Positions 16,960 through 25,731 of a stretch of 41,129 nucleotides of DNA are shown piece after piece. Under the pieces are notes generated by a model. It searched no databases. It had not been told where the DNA came from and worked only from the letters and a program-made list of their open reading frames with translations. This DNA is from an uncultured Oscillospiraceae bacterium. Lineage in GTDB: Bacteria; Bacillota; Clostridia; Oscillospirales; Oscillospiraceae. The translations under genes and the position numbers were made by a program. Each line of letters begins with the position of its first letter. The first letter of the stretch is position 1. Location: the NCBI GenBank assembly GCA_947624395.1, contig CANQKA010000011.1:1-41129 (forward strand). The letters are read 5' to 3'.

Positions 16960-16988
16960 TTGACACTTTCATCGATTCGGTGTATGTT
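16960..16988 (+). promoter_or_regulatory. Promoter of the small membrane protein, inside an inverted repeat
   Basis: TTGACA (16960-16965, consensus) and TATGTT (16983-16988) are 17 bases apart. The inverted repeat CCGAA-GC-CGAT / ATCG-A-TTCGG (about 16950-16980) flanks the -35 box and reaches the spacer, so it could be an operator or a weak hairpin after the giant gene. Confidence 0.65.
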
Positions 16989-17020
16989 TATAAGGTAAAC
17001 CGCGAGAAAGGAAACGGGCA

Positions 17021-17209
17021 ATGCACGAGTATTTTCACACGAAATTTGGTTTCTGCGTATGGGACGCGGGCGCGCTGCTCCTGCTGGCGGCGGTCATCAT
17101 CGTGCTGGCCGTGCACGTGGTCCGGCAGAGGAAGCGTGAGCGCGAGTTTGAGGCCGAGCTGGCCGACAAGATGGCCCGCTCCGCCACAGAGCACGACGAC
17201 AAAAACTGA
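17021..17209 (+). CDS. Small single-pass membrane protein, 62 aa
   Basis: A 62-residue protein: a short N-terminal part (MHEYFHTKFGFCVWDAG), one membrane helix (about residues 17-35, ALLLLAAVIIVLAVHVV), then a charged helical tail (RKREREFEAELADKMARS) predicted to be cytoplasmic. It has a good ribosome site (GAAAGGAAAC) and its own strong promoter and terminator, so it is a real monocistronic gene between the two giant surface-protein genes. I do not recognise a family. A role in export or anchoring of the neighbours is possible but is only inferred from position. Confidence 0.7.
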   Translation: MHEYFHTKFGFCVWDAGALLLLAAVIIVLAVHVVRQRKREREFEAELADKMARSATEHDDKN

Positions 17210-17225
17210 TCAGACCCAAACCAGA

Positions 17226-17256
17226 CTGCCCGACGGAAACGTCGGGCAGCTTTTTT
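17226..17256 (+). terminator. Rho-independent terminator after the small membrane protein
   Basis: A perfect 10-bp stem (17226-17235 / 17240-17249) with a GAAA tetraloop is followed by C and six T (17251-17256), a canonical intrinsic terminator. Confidence 0.92.
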
Positions 17257-17309
17257 GTCTCCGCCTGCGCAAAATGACGAAAATAACGGCACAGTCCGGA
17301 AAATAATTA

Positions 17310-17386
17310 TTGATTTTCCCAATTTAAAGAGTTATAATCACAGTGTTTGGATAAATTTATCTAAATAAATTCCAGTTTCTGGAATT
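17310..17386 (+). promoter_or_regulatory. Promoter and palindromes ahead of the second giant surface-protein gene
   Basis: TTGATT (17310-17315) and the perfect TATAAT (17333-17338) are 17 bases apart. Downstream of the likely start site are GATAAATTTATC (17350-17361, a perfect 12-base palindrome) and AATTCCAG-TTT-CTGGAATT (17368-17386). Both could be operators or 5' UTR hairpins. The gene starts at 17418 behind GGGAAAGGAG. Confidence 0.7.
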
Positions 17387-17417
17387 GTTGCAGCCATTTA
17401 CGGGAAAGGAGACACCC

Positions 17418-20400
17418 ATGCGCAAGAGTTTTCATTACGGACCTGGCAAGAGGCTGATGGCGGCGGCGCTGGCGCTGCTGATGATACTGTCCCTGGGCGG
17501 CTTTGCCCTGCGGGACGAGGCGCAGCCCGAGCCCGAGCCAATGCCCGTGGAAGAAGGAGCGCCGAATATCCAGGTCACGCTGGAGCGCGTTGATGGCGAG
17601 GTGGCCGAGGGCAACACCCTCAAGTATAAGTTGACAGTGAAAAACATTGGCACAGCGCCACTCAAAGGCAAAAAGGACACTGCAAACCTGAAGATCACGA
17701 TCGCATCCAACATAGGTAGCAGGAAGCTTGAGAATTGGCGTGGTGAGGGTGGCGCTGACGTGGCTCAGGACGCAAAGAATGTCCAAGTAAAGGCTACCGG
17801 CGCTGACTGGGTGATCCTGCCTGTCAATGCGTCCGCGATCGGTGAGTATTCCATACCGTGTAAGACGCTTCCAATGGATATTGATGTTAAATTTGAAGCC
17901 TCCGGTTCCGGTACAGAGATCGACTATACTTTCCCTTCGGATATCCAGTTTACCCAGACCACGACCGGTCTCACATCGACCGGCGGCGTGGTCGGCCCCG
18001 GAGGCTCCGGCACCAACGGTCCCACGGAGACCGACGCGCCCACGCCGAAGTATACCCTTGTCTACCACCTGAATCCGCCGAGTGGGACGGAAACAGACGC
18101 TGATATCGTCACCGAGACCAGCGACGATTCCGGGACCTTTTCGCTGAAAAGCGCGAGCGCGGTTTTCTCCAACTGCACAGGCGGCCAGTACAAGGTCGGC
18201 GGCGACTGGTATTTCGCCGGCTGGAGCACGACGAAAACCGGTTTCACCAGCTACGCCGATATCACCTATCCCGTGTCCAAATTGGACGATGACCGGGGAT
18301 TCTATGCGCCGCCCACGCTGACGGTCGGGGAGAACGAGAGCGCGGACCTGTACGCCGTGTGGGCGCCGGAGACCAGCGCCGGTCTGTTCGGCTATGTGCT
18401 GACGGACCCGCAGGCTGACTTCTCTGCCTACAACTACGCCGGTCCGGCGAGCAACGGCGCGAAAAAATACCTGGTCTATGACAGCGGCTACAGCGAGCAT
18501 AATATCGGCTCCTTCACCGTGACGAACGTTGAGCCGACGACGACTTCAGGCAATCGGTTCATCGGCTGGTTTGAAAAGGACGCCACCGGCCACATCGTCC
18601 TTGGCGGCGACAAGATCTCCTACGGCGGCGCGCACGGCGTGTACAGCCTGGACGCCGTCTGGGGCGCGGTGTCCTACAGCGGCAAGGAACTGACCGTCAA
18701 CGCGGACAACGATTTTCACAGCATTGACATCAGCACCCTGACCACGACGTTTACCGGCGGCGGCGTGGGCACGTTGGCTTCGCTGAACGCCGACACCCAG
18801 GCCAGCCGCAATTCCAGCGTCGAATATACCTACGCGGTCACAAAAGATGGCAAGGCCGTCACGGCAAGCAGCTTCACAACGGCTGGCGTGCCTCAGTTCA
18901 AGGACGTTGGCGTGTACGAGTACACCATCACCGCCACGCTCAAAGACCCGGACCACATGCGCAATAGTACCGCCAAGACCAGCGGCATCAAGGTCGGCGA
19001 GGTCACCGCCAAGATGACCATCGTCAACGAGGCGGAGCTCACCTACCACCTGAACCTCCCCGGCGGCTCGGACGCCACCGTGGTGGACGCCTCTCCGGCT
19101 AAGAGCGGCAGCAGTTATACATACACCGTCAAGCAGCTTGACGCGTTCCGCACCGCGGCGCCAGCCGGGGTGGACTTTGGTACCAGCCACTTCACATCCG
19201 GCGGCACGACGTATTATTTCGCGGGCTGGTCCACGAACCGGGCTGCCAAGTCCTACGCCGACCTCCAATACCGGGTCACGGATCTCACGACGGGCGGGCC
19301 CCGGCTTCTGGCCAGCGGGCTGACGTATACCACGGACAAGACCCGGGACGACCTGTACGCCATCTGGCTGGAGAAACCGGCCCTGCTGTGCTATATCATG
19401 ACCGTGCCCAATGCGTCCTTTGGCACGAACGGGATGATCGGCTCGGAAAAACTGGGCGACAACGGCAACAATAAATATGTGGTCCTGAACGGCGGCTACG
19501 CCAAGGACGATCCCGTTACCGTGACCACGGTCGAGCCCGTGGACAACGGCACGGGGTATACCTTCATCGCCTGGTACGACGGCCACGACACGCCCACCAT
19601 CCGCTTCCCCGGCGACACGTTCACCTTTGGCAGCTCCCAGAGCTTCTACTCCCTGCACGCCTTCTGGGGCACGCTGGTCAATGAGCACAAGTCTGAGCGT
19701 GCGCCCTGGACGGGCAAGGACCAGACGCCGAGCGATGTCCATCTCATGGTGCACATGCCCACCGATATGAGCACAAACCTTGCCAGTACCACGGGCATGA
19801 CGGCGACCTATACCATCACCGTGACCAGGGACGGCAAGCAGATCGCGAAGACCGACCCGGCTCCTGCCACCGGCGAGCACATCGCCCTGCCCCCACAGAA
19901 GGACGTGGGCGAATATACATATACCGTCGAGGTGACGTTCACCGGCACCAGCGGCGCGTCTAAGACCCTGACCGCCACACAGACGTTCATCATCGACCCG
20001 GTGCTGCACGTGCAGGTGAACGCCAAGCTCACGGACAACGGCACGGAGATGACGGACTGGGGCGACCGTACGTTCCGCTTCACCATGGGCGACGGGGTCA
20101 TGGACCTGGACAACAGCAAGAGGACCGGCACGTTTGACGCTGTCCCGTTCGACAAGGCCGGGACCTATACCTTCACCGTCCATGAGACAAAGGGCGCGGA
20201 CCCGGCCGTGGTGTACGACGCCGCTGCCCGGGACTTTACCGTTACGGTGACGGACGCGGGCGCGTACAGTCTGACGGGCGACGGTGTGACAAAGGACGCC
20301 GACGGCAACTACACCAAGACCCTGGCCTTTGAAAACAAGATGGCCTACGGCACGCTTGATTTCACCCACACCATCACCCACGAAAATGCCGGCGCCCACG

Positions 20401-22604
20401 AGTACCCCACGGATGAGGCGTTCACCTTCCGCCTGACCACGAAACCGGCAGTTAAGGCGGGCGCGTCGTTTAACGTGAAGATCGACGGCAGGGCGGCGGA
20501 CCCGGGGCAATTCGCCCAGGACGGCAGCTATACTTTCAAGCTTGACGAGTATAGGTACGACACGATCCCTGGGAAGATGATCGCCCAAAGGACCGTGGCT
20601 TTCGAGGGTCTGCCTGCGGGCGTGACCTATACGATCGAGACGATCTCCGGCGGGGCGAACTATACCGTTCCCGGCCCGAAGTCGGCGACGCTCACCAGCG
20701 ACAAGCCCGCGGGCAGTATAGCCATTGCCCACAGCCACTTCCCCGGCGGCCTGGTGGTCACCAACACGGTCTCCGACCCCTATCTGAGCAGCATCGGAGC
20801 GGGGGAGAGCCCATTCGGCGCTTCCTTCCAATTCCAGATCGAGGCCACCAGAGACGGCAAGCCGGTGGCCCTGGAGGGGCTGACGCCCAACAGTGAGGGC
20901 GTCTATACGTTCACGCTGGAAGACGGCGGCATGGCGGCCATCTCCGGCCTGCAGGACGGCGACGCCTACACGATCACCGAGACGCCCTCGGTCTACTACA
21001 GCCCCTCCAACGACAAGGGGACCGGCGCTACCGCCAGCGGCGTCATTGATTTCAACGGCGGCACCGCGACGGTCGAGGTCCAGTTCACCAACACCCTCCG
21101 CGCCGGCGACCTGTCCATCACCAAGCATGTGTCCGGCGCTGGCGCGCCCAACCGGTCGTTCCAGGTAGTCCTGACCCTGACGGCTGGCGACTACGAGGAC
21201 GAGGCGGCGGATTGGGCGACGATCGCGGAGCTGATAACGAAAGACAACCTGGTCCGGGAACTGGGCGAGGGCGCTGTGGCCGCCGTGGAGGACGTGAAAG
21301 AGGGCGATACCGTCACCGCCAAGAAGCTCACCCTCAACATCACCGACGGCCATACCCTGACCATGCACGATCTGCCTGCGGGCCTTGCCTACGATGTGAC
21401 GGAGGACGCCCCCGGCGGCTTTACCGCCACCATTGACGGCGGCAAGGGCCAGATCAAAGAAAATACCGACAATTCTGTCACGATAACCAACGCCTATAAT
21501 ACCTCCGGCCTGACCGTCAGAAACGTGCTGGGGGAGGGCGGCAGCGCCTACCGGGCTTTCGGTATCCGCGTCACCCTGTCCGGCGACGGGTATGCCGGTT
21601 ACCTGAACGGCGCCTATACGGCCAGCCTTTCCAGGAGCAGCACCGGTCCCCGCCCCCGCGCCGCGGACGACATCACGTCTGTGACCTTCCGCAACGGCGC
21701 CGCCACCTTCTCCCTGTACGGCGGCGAGGCGTTGACGATCGCCGGCCTGCCCCTGGGCGTGAGCTATGCGGTGGAGGAGACGGACGACGTGGCACGCCTG
21801 GGCTACATGGTCAGCTATCCGGACGGCCAGACCGGTACCATGACCGCGGCCGGCAGCACCGTCACCGTGCGCAACGATTACGGCGCCGGGTCCCTGGCCG
21901 TCACGAACCGGGTCACCGGCACAGGCGATAAGAGCAAGCAGTTCCACTTCACCGTCACGGTGAACGCAACCCCGGCGGTCACCGGCCCCCGCGGCGATGT
22001 CACCTTCACCGACGGCAAGGCCACGATCGCCCTGACCGACGGCCAGACCATCGTCATCCCCGGCCTTCCGGCGAACGCGTCCTACACCGTGCAGGAGGAC
22101 CCGGCTGACAGCGCGGGCTATACCGTCACCTACGCCGGCGGCGCCAGCGGGACCATCGTCCTGGCCGAGACGGCGGCCGTCACGGTCACGAACTACCGCG
22201 CTGCCCCTGTGGAACCGGGACCCTCGGCCACCGCCGAACCTACGGCCACGCCGGAACCCACGGCTACCGCCGAACCCACAGCCACGCCGGAGCCCACGGC
22301 CACCGCCGGACCCACGGCCACGCCGGAGCCCACGGCCACCGCCGCGCCCGACGCCACACAGGCGCCCACGGCCACGCCGTCTGAGGACCTTCCGGCCACG
22401 TCGGAGCCCTTCGTCACCCCGACGCCTGACCCGGAGGCCACCGCCGAACCCACGGCCAGTCCTGTTCCCGTGCCCACGGCCACCGGTGACCCCTCGGCCC
22501 CCGCCACCGGCGACAGGACGAATGTCGCCCTCTGGGCGGCCATGCTGGGCCTGTGCGCCCTGGGCCTTGCGGCTGTGCTGGTGCTCCGCCGCCGTCACAG
22601 CTGA
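17418..22604 (+). CDS. Giant cell-surface protein with InlB-like and SpaA-like modules and a sorting-signal-like tail
   Basis: 1728 residues from ATG 17418, preceded by GGGAAAGGAG. Residues 1-32 are a signal peptide (KRLMAAALALLMILSLGGFA). Two long tandem modules (about 215-440 and 545-765) start YHLNxPxG and contain the AGWSTxxxxxSYAD and DLYAxW signatures of InlB/Listeria-Bacteroides repeats. From about 860 to 1600 come Ig-like and SpaA/DUF5979-like domains (FENKM, VTNTV and TVRNDY strand ends), typical of pilin- or adhesin-like proteins with isopeptide bonds. About 1605-1690 is a Thr-Pro-Glu stalk with a 36-base DNA repeat. The end reads APATGD, a hydrophobic helix, then RRRHS, like a sortase signal but with APATG instead of LPXTG. 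Probably wall-anchored or membrane-held. Confidence 0.88.
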   Translation: MRKSFHYGPGKRLMAAALALLMILSLGGFALRDEAQPEPEPMPVEEGAPNIQVTLERVDGEVAEGNTLKYKLTVKNIGTAPLKGKKDTANLKITIASNIGSRKLENWRGEGGADVAQDAKNVQVKATGADWVILPVNASAIGEYSIPCKTLPMDIDVKFEASGSGTEIDYTFPSDIQFTQTTTGLTSTGGVVGPGGSGTNGPTETDAPTPKYTLVYHLNPPSGTETDADIVTETSDDSGTFSLKSASAVFSNCTGGQYKVGGDWYFAGWSTTKTGFTSYADITYPVSKLDDDRGFYAPPTLTVGENESADLYAVWAPETSAGLFGYVLTDPQADFSAYNYAGPASNGAKKYLVYDSGYSEHNIGSFTVTNVEPTTTSGNRFIGWFEKDATGHIVLGGDKISYGGAHGVYSLDAVWGAVSYSGKELTVNADNDFHSIDISTLTTTFTGGGVGTLASLNADTQASRNSSVEYTYAVTKDGKAVTASSFTTAGVPQFKDVGVYEYTITATLKDPDHMRNSTAKTSGIKVGEVTAKMTIVNEAELTYHLNLPGGSDATVVDASPAKSGSSYTYTVKQLDAFRTAAPAGVDFGTSHFTSGGTTYYFAGWSTNRAAKSYADLQYRVTDLTTGGPRLLASGLTYTTDKTRDDLYAIWLEKPALLCYIMTVPNASFGTNGMIGSEKLGDNGNNKYVVLNGGYAKDDPVTVTTVEPVDNGTGYTFIAWYDGHDTPTIRFPGDTFTFGSSQSFYSLHAFWGTLVNEHKSERAPWTGKDQTPSDVHLMVHMPTDMSTNLASTTGMTATYTITVTRDGKQIAKTDPAPATGEHIALPPQKDVGEYTYTVEVTFTGTSGASKTLTATQTFIIDPVLHVQVNAKLTDNGTEMTDWGDRTFRFTMGDGVMDLDNSKRTGTFDAVPFDKAGTYTFTVHETKGADPAVVYDAAARDFTVTVTDAGAYSLTGDGVTKDADGNYTKTLAFENKMAYGTLDFTHTITHENAGAHEYPTDEAFTFRLTTKPAVKAGASFNVKIDGRAADPGQFAQDGSYTFKLDEYRYDTIPGKMIAQRTVAFEGLPAGVTYTIETISGGANYTVPGPKSATLTSDKPAGSIAIAHSHFPGGLVVTNTVSDPYLSSIGAGESPFGASFQFQIEATRDGKPVALEGLTPNSEGVYTFTLEDGGMAAISGLQDGDAYTITETPSVYYSPSNDKGTGATASGVIDFNGGTATVEVQFTNTLRAGDLSITKHVSGAGAPNRSFQVVLTLTAGDYEDEAADWATIAELITKDNLVRELGEGAVAAVEDVKEGDTVTAKKLTLNITDGHTLTMHDLPAGLAYDVTEDAPGGFTATIDGGKGQIKENTDNSVTITNAYNTSGLTVRNVLGEGGSAYRAFGIRVTLSGDGYAGYLNGAYTASLSRSSTGPRPRAADDITSVTFRNGAATFSLYGGEALTIAGLPLGVSYAVEETDDVARLGYMVSYPDGQTGTMTAAGSTVTVRNDYGAGSLAVTNRVTGTGDKSKQFHFTVTVNATPAVTGPRGDVTFTDGKATIALTDGQTIVIPGLPANASYTVQEDPADSAGYTVTYAGGASGTIVLAETAAVTVTNYRAAPVEPGPSATAEPTATPEPTATAEPTATPEPTATAGPTATPEPTATAAPDATQAPTATPSEDLPATSEPFVTPTPDPEATAEPTASPVPVPTATGDPSAPATGDRTNVALWAAMLGLCALGLAAVLVLRRRHS
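22230..22345 (+). repeat. 36-base tandem repeat coding the Thr/Pro/Glu stalk
   Basis: About three copies of a 36-base unit encode TAEPTATPEPTA or close variants, in frame with the surface protein. Such stalks hold the folded part away from the envelope. Copy number may vary between strains. Confidence 0.75.
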
Positions 22605-22611
22605 TACTTCC

Positions 22612-22650
22612 AAACAAAAATCGCTCCCCGAGGCTGTTGCCTCGGGGAGC
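22612..22650. terminator. Shared terminator between convergent genes
   Basis: A perfect 11-bp stem (22623-22633 / 22640-22650) with loop CTGTTG lies between the convergent surface-protein gene and sahH. On the minus strand it is followed by GATTTTTGTTT, a good T tract. On the plus strand the following TCTCTTATTG is weaker. Confidence 0.85.
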
Positions 22651-22676
22651 TCTCTTATTGTCGTTTTATGCGGCGC

Positions 22677-23912
22677 TCACACGCCCAGATACTCTTTTTG
22701 TTCCTGCGTCAGCGTGTCGATCTGGACGCCCAGGGTGTCCAGCTTCCGGCGGGCCACGGCCTGGTCGATCTCGGCGGGTACCGGATATGTCCCCGGTTTC
22801 AGCTTGCCCCGGTGCTGGGCCAGGTATCTGGCGCACATGGCCTGGATGGCAAAGCTCATATCCATGATCTCCGCCGGGTGGCCGTCCCCGGAGGCCAGGT
22901 TCACCAGCCGCCCCTGGGCCAGCAGGAACACGGTCCGGCCATTGGGCAGCTTATACCCCTCGATGTTGTTCCGGGCCTCATAGCGGCTCTCGGCGTACTT
23001 TTCCAGCGCGGCCGCGTCCACCTCCACGTCGAAATGACCGGCGTTGGTCAGGATGGCTCCGTCCTTCAAAAGGGGGAAGTGTTCTTTCGTAATGACATGC
23101 TCGCAGCCGGTGACGGTGCAGAAGATGTCGCCTGTTTTGGCGGCCTCTTTCATGGGCAGCACCCGAAAGCCGTCCATGACGGCCTCGATGGCTCGGACCG
23201 GATCGACCTCCGTGACGGTGACGCGAGCGCCCAGGCCCTTGGCCCGCATGGCAACGCCCTTGCCGCACCAGCCGTAACCGGCCACCACCACGTCCTTGCC
23301 CGCCACGATCAGGTTCGTGGTGCGCATGATGCCGTCCCAGACGGACTGGCCGGTACCGTAGCGGTTGTCGAACAGGTGCTTGCAGTCGGCGTCGTTGACC
23401 AGCAGGGCGGGGAAGGGCAGCTGTCCCGCCCGGTCCAAGGCCCGCAGCCGGTGCACGCCGGTAGTCGTTTCCTCGCACAGGCCCAGCACGCCGGGTATTG
23501 CCTGGGGAAACCGCTCCCGCAGCCCCTGCATCAGGTCGCCGCCGTCGTCGATGATGATATTGGGCCCGCAGGCCAGGACCTGGTCGATGCAAGCGTCGTA
23601 CTCCTCCGGCGTGCAGCCGTGAAAGGCGTGGACATCCAGCCCGCCGGCGGCCAGCGCCGCGGCCACGTCGTCCTGGGTGGACAGGGGGTTGGAGCCGGTG
23701 ATGTGCATCTCGGCCCCGCCCAGCGCCATCACCCGGCACAGGTAGGCCGTCTTGGCCTCCAAATGCACCGACAGGGCTATTTTCAACCCCGCCAGGGGCT
23801 TTTCTTTTGCAAATTCCTCGCCGATGGAGCGGCACAGGGGCATGTTGCGCGCCGCCCAGGCAATCTTTTTCTCCCCGGACGGCGCCAGGGCCATATCCCG
23901 TATCGTGCTCAT
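22677..23912 (-). CDS. ahcY: Adenosylhomocysteinase (S-adenosylhomocysteine hydrolase)
   Basis: A 411-residue NAD-dependent enzyme that splits S-adenosylhomocysteine to adenosine and homocysteine, removing the inhibitor left by methyltransferases. Visible features: substrate region with LSVHLEAKTA (about 49-58), the CEETTTGVHRL segment, the catalytic NDADCKHLFDN containing the conserved Lys and Asp-Asn, the NAD loop AGYGWCGKG (about residues 211-219) and the C-terminal SGDGHPAEIMD. It is the short (about 410 aa) form seen in Thermotoga and archaea, some of which prefer the inosyl substrate, so substrate choice is open. It starts 10 bases after metK, with the ribosome site GGAGGAATAAGG overlapping the metK stop; both answer to the SAM-I riboswitch. 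Confidence 0.95.
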   Translation of the reverse strand: MSTIRDMALAPSGEKKIAWAARNMPLCRSIGEEFAKEKPLAGLKIALSVHLEAKTAYLCRVMALGGAEMHITGSNPLSTQDDVAAALAAGGLDVHAFHGCTPEEYDACIDQVLACGPNIIIDDGGDLMQGLRERFPQAIPGVLGLCEETTTGVHRLRALDRAGQLPFPALLVNDADCKHLFDNRYGTGQSVWDGIMRTTNLIVAGKDVVVAGYGWCGKGVAMRAKGLGARVTVTEVDPVRAIEAVMDGFRVLPMKEAAKTGDIFCTVTGCEHVITKEHFPLLKDGAILTNAGHFDVEVDAAALEKYAESRYEARNNIEGYKLPNGRTVFLLAQGRLVNLASGDGHPAEIMDMSFAIQAMCARYLAQHRGKLKPGTYPVPAEIDQAVARRKLDTLGVQIDTLTQEQKEYLGV

Positions 23913-23922
23913 AAGCGTTACC

Positions 23923-25338
23923 TTATTCCTCCGCCTTGGCTTCCGGCGCGGCGGGAGCCTCAGCCTCGGTTGCGGGAGCCGCGGGTTCCACGGGCGTCTC
24001 AGGCGCAGGCGCGGGCGCGGGGGTCACCGGGGCAACAGGCGGCACGGGGGCGGCGGGCTTTTCCTCCTGTTTGGGCTGCTTCTTCCACCGGAGCCAGAAC
24101 TTCCACCAGGGGCGCTTGGCCGTGCCCTCCGAGGGGATGAGGGCCTCTTTGGGCTCGGGGATGGCGGCGATCAGGGCCTGGGCCTTGTCGGTCTTCTCCC
24201 ATGGCACGTCCAGATCCTCCCGGCCCATGTGACCGTAAGCGGCCAGCTGCCTGTAAATGGGCCGGCGCAGGTCCAGGTCCCGGATGATGGCCGACGGCCG
24301 CAGGTCGAACACCTGCATCACGGCCTTTTGCAGCACTTCATCGGACTGCTTGCCGGTGCCGAAGGTGGTGATGTTCACGCTCACGGGATTGGCCACGCCG
24401 ATGGCGTAGGCGATCTGGACCTGGCAGCGGGTGGCAAGCCCTGCGGCCACCACGTTTTTCGCCACCCAGCGGGCGGCGTAAGCGGCGCTGCGGTCAACTT
24501 TTGTGGGGTCCTTGCCGGAAAAAGACCCGCCCCCGTGGGGCGCGCTGCCGCCGTAGGTGTCCACGATGATCTTCCGGCCCGTGAGGCCCGAGTCCCCCTG
24601 AGGCCCGCCCACCACAAAGCGGCCGGTTGGGTTTACATAACATTTCACGTCCCCGTGATTGAGCCGCTCGGGCAGGATGGGGGTGATGACCTCCCGGATG
24701 ATGTCGTCCCGTATCTGCTCGTTGGCCACGTCCGGGGCGTGCTGGGCGGAGACGACCACCGTGTCTATCCGCACGGGCCGGTTATCCTCGTCGTACTCCA
24801 CGGTGACCTGGGTCTTGCCGTCGGGCCGCAGATAGGGCAGGGTGCCGTCCTTGCGCACCTGGGCAAGCCGCCGGGCCATCTTATGGGCCAGACTGATGGG
24901 CAGGGGCATGAGCTCCGGCGTCTCGTCGCAGGCGTAGCCGAACATCATGCCCTGGTCTCCGGCGCCGTTTTCCAGCTCCGCGGCCTCGCCGCCGGATTTC
25001 TGTTCCAGGCTGGCGTTGACGCCCAGGGCGATGTCCGGGCTCTGCTCGTCGATGGAGGTGAGCACGGCGCAGGTGTCGCAGTCCATGCCGTACTTGGCCC
25101 GGTCATAGCCTATTTCCCGCAGCACGTTCCGGGCCACCTGCGGGATGTCCACATAGCAGCTGGTGGATATCTCGCCCATGACAAACAGCATGCCCGTGGT
25201 GGCCACGCACTCGCAGGCCACGTGGCCCTGGGAGTCTTTGGAGAGAATGTCGTCCAGAATGGCGTCCGCGATTTGATCGCAGACCTTGTCGGGATGGCCC
25301 TCCGTGACGGATTCGGAGGTGAAAAGATAGTGTCCCAT
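23923..25338 (-). CDS. metK: S-adenosylmethionine synthetase with unusual C-terminal tail
   Basis: A 471-residue protein; the family is normally about 380-400. Residues 1 to about 390 are a complete MetK that makes S-adenosylmethionine from ATP and methionine: [30 protein letters not shown], the [13 protein letters not shown] loop, and the [19 protein letters not shown] signature with the P-loop-like glycines. From about 390 an extra 82 residues follow: a linker, a Trp/Lys-rich segment near 408-420 ([13 protein letters not shown]), then about 55 residues of Pro/Ala/Glu. The segment looks like an amphipathic membrane-binding helix. ATG 25338 has AAAGGAGAA upstream. First gene of the metK-ahcY operon. 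Confidence 0.97.
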   Translation of the reverse strand: MGHYLFTSESVTEGHPDKVCDQIADAILDDILSKDSQGHVACECVATTGMLFVMGEISTSCYVDIPQVARNVLREIGYDRAKYGMDCDTCAVLTSIDEQSPDIALGVNASLEQKSGGEAAELENGAGDQGMMFGYACDETPELMPLPISLAHKMARRLAQVRKDGTLPYLRPDGKTQVTVEYDEDNRPVRIDTVVVSAQHAPDVANEQIRDDIIREVITPILPERLNHGDVKCYVNPTGRFVVGGPQGDSGLTGRKIIVDTYGGSAPHGGGSFSGKDPTKVDRSAAYAARWVAKNVVAAGLATRCQVQIAYAIGVANPVSVNITTFGTGKQSDEVLQKAVMQVFDLRPSAIIRDLDLRRPIYRQLAAYGHMGREDLDVPWEKTDKAQALIAAIPEPKEALIPSEGTAKRPWWKFWLRWKKQPKQEEKPAAPVPPVAPVTPAPAPAPETPVEPAAPATEAEAPAAPEAKAEE

Positions 25339-25386
25339 ATATGTTCTCCTTTGTAGAAATATGCAGAAATATGTCGCAAAGCCAAC

Positions 25387-25412
25387 AAAAAAGCTCGCCG
25401 GGACCGGCGGGC
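25387..25412 (-). terminator. Attenuator of the SAM-I riboswitch
   Basis: Minus-strand stem GCCCGCCGG / CCGGCGAGC (25404-25412 with 25393-25401, one mismatch) is followed by six T. It lies directly after the aptamer and before the metK ribosome site, so SAM binding should favour this terminator. Confidence 0.85.
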
Positions 25413-25429
25413 ACAGAACAGAGCATGTT

Positions 25430-25527
25430 CCTTATCTTTCGATTCTTCACCGCCGGATTTGGCACCTTGCGCTTGCCGCAGGTTGCCGGGCTTCACAGGG
25501 CCGGTCCCTCCGCCACTCTTGATAAGG
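25430..25527 (-). promoter_or_regulatory. SAM-I (S-box) riboswitch aptamer
   Basis: The minus strand reads CTTATCAAGAG, GGCGGAGGGACCGGCCCTG, TGAAGCCCGGCAACC, GCAAGGTGCCAAATCC and closes with GATAAGG. These are the conserved S-box elements in order: P1 closing stem, kink-turn GGA...GA, CCGGCAACC and GGTGC-AA-TCC. It represses metK-ahcY when SAM is plentiful. Confidence 0.96.
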
Positions 25528-25546
25528 CTATGTGATTGTCAGCCAT

Positions 25547-25574
25547 ATTGTAGCATCTTTTCGTGCAAAGTCAA
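25547..25574 (-). promoter_or_regulatory. metK operon promoter
   Basis: On the minus strand TTGACT (25569-25574) and TACAAT (25547-25552) are 16 bases apart, about 20 bases ahead of the S-box aptamer. It is the expected promoter for the riboswitch transcript. The stretch 25575-25702 shows no other feature. Confidence 0.8.
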
Positions 25575-25702
25575 GCCCGTCCGGCAAAAATCCGCCTGTT
25601 TGGCAGTGCGGAGCAGACAGGACAATTTTCACAATTCGCGCCCAAAACTGCGGTCCTGTGACAGTGAAAACGGAGAAATCCGCCCTTTCCGGTCGTTGGA
25701 GG

Positions 25703-25731
25703 TTGCAATTTTATTGAATCTACTTTATTAT
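25703..25731 (+). promoter_or_regulatory. opp operon promoter
   Basis: TTGCAA (25703-25708) and TATTAT (25726-25731) are 17 bases apart. The 5' leader (about 25740-25857) holds two palindromes: an 18-base perfect palindrome at 25783-25800 and a 10-bp stem at 25801-25810 / 25816-25825, with no T tract after either. Confidence 0.65.

Noticed and set aside
12983-16972. Very long minus-strand open frame (about 1330 codons) opposite the giant surface gene
   Set aside because: It is the mirror of a GC-rich repeat gene with strong codon bias; it lacks a ribosome site and any recognizable domain. The same applies to the frame at 18546-22613.
22668-24140. Plus-strand open frame of 490 codons opposite ahcY and metK
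   Set aside because: Shadow of two well-identified enzymes on the other strand; its translation is low in recognizable motifs.
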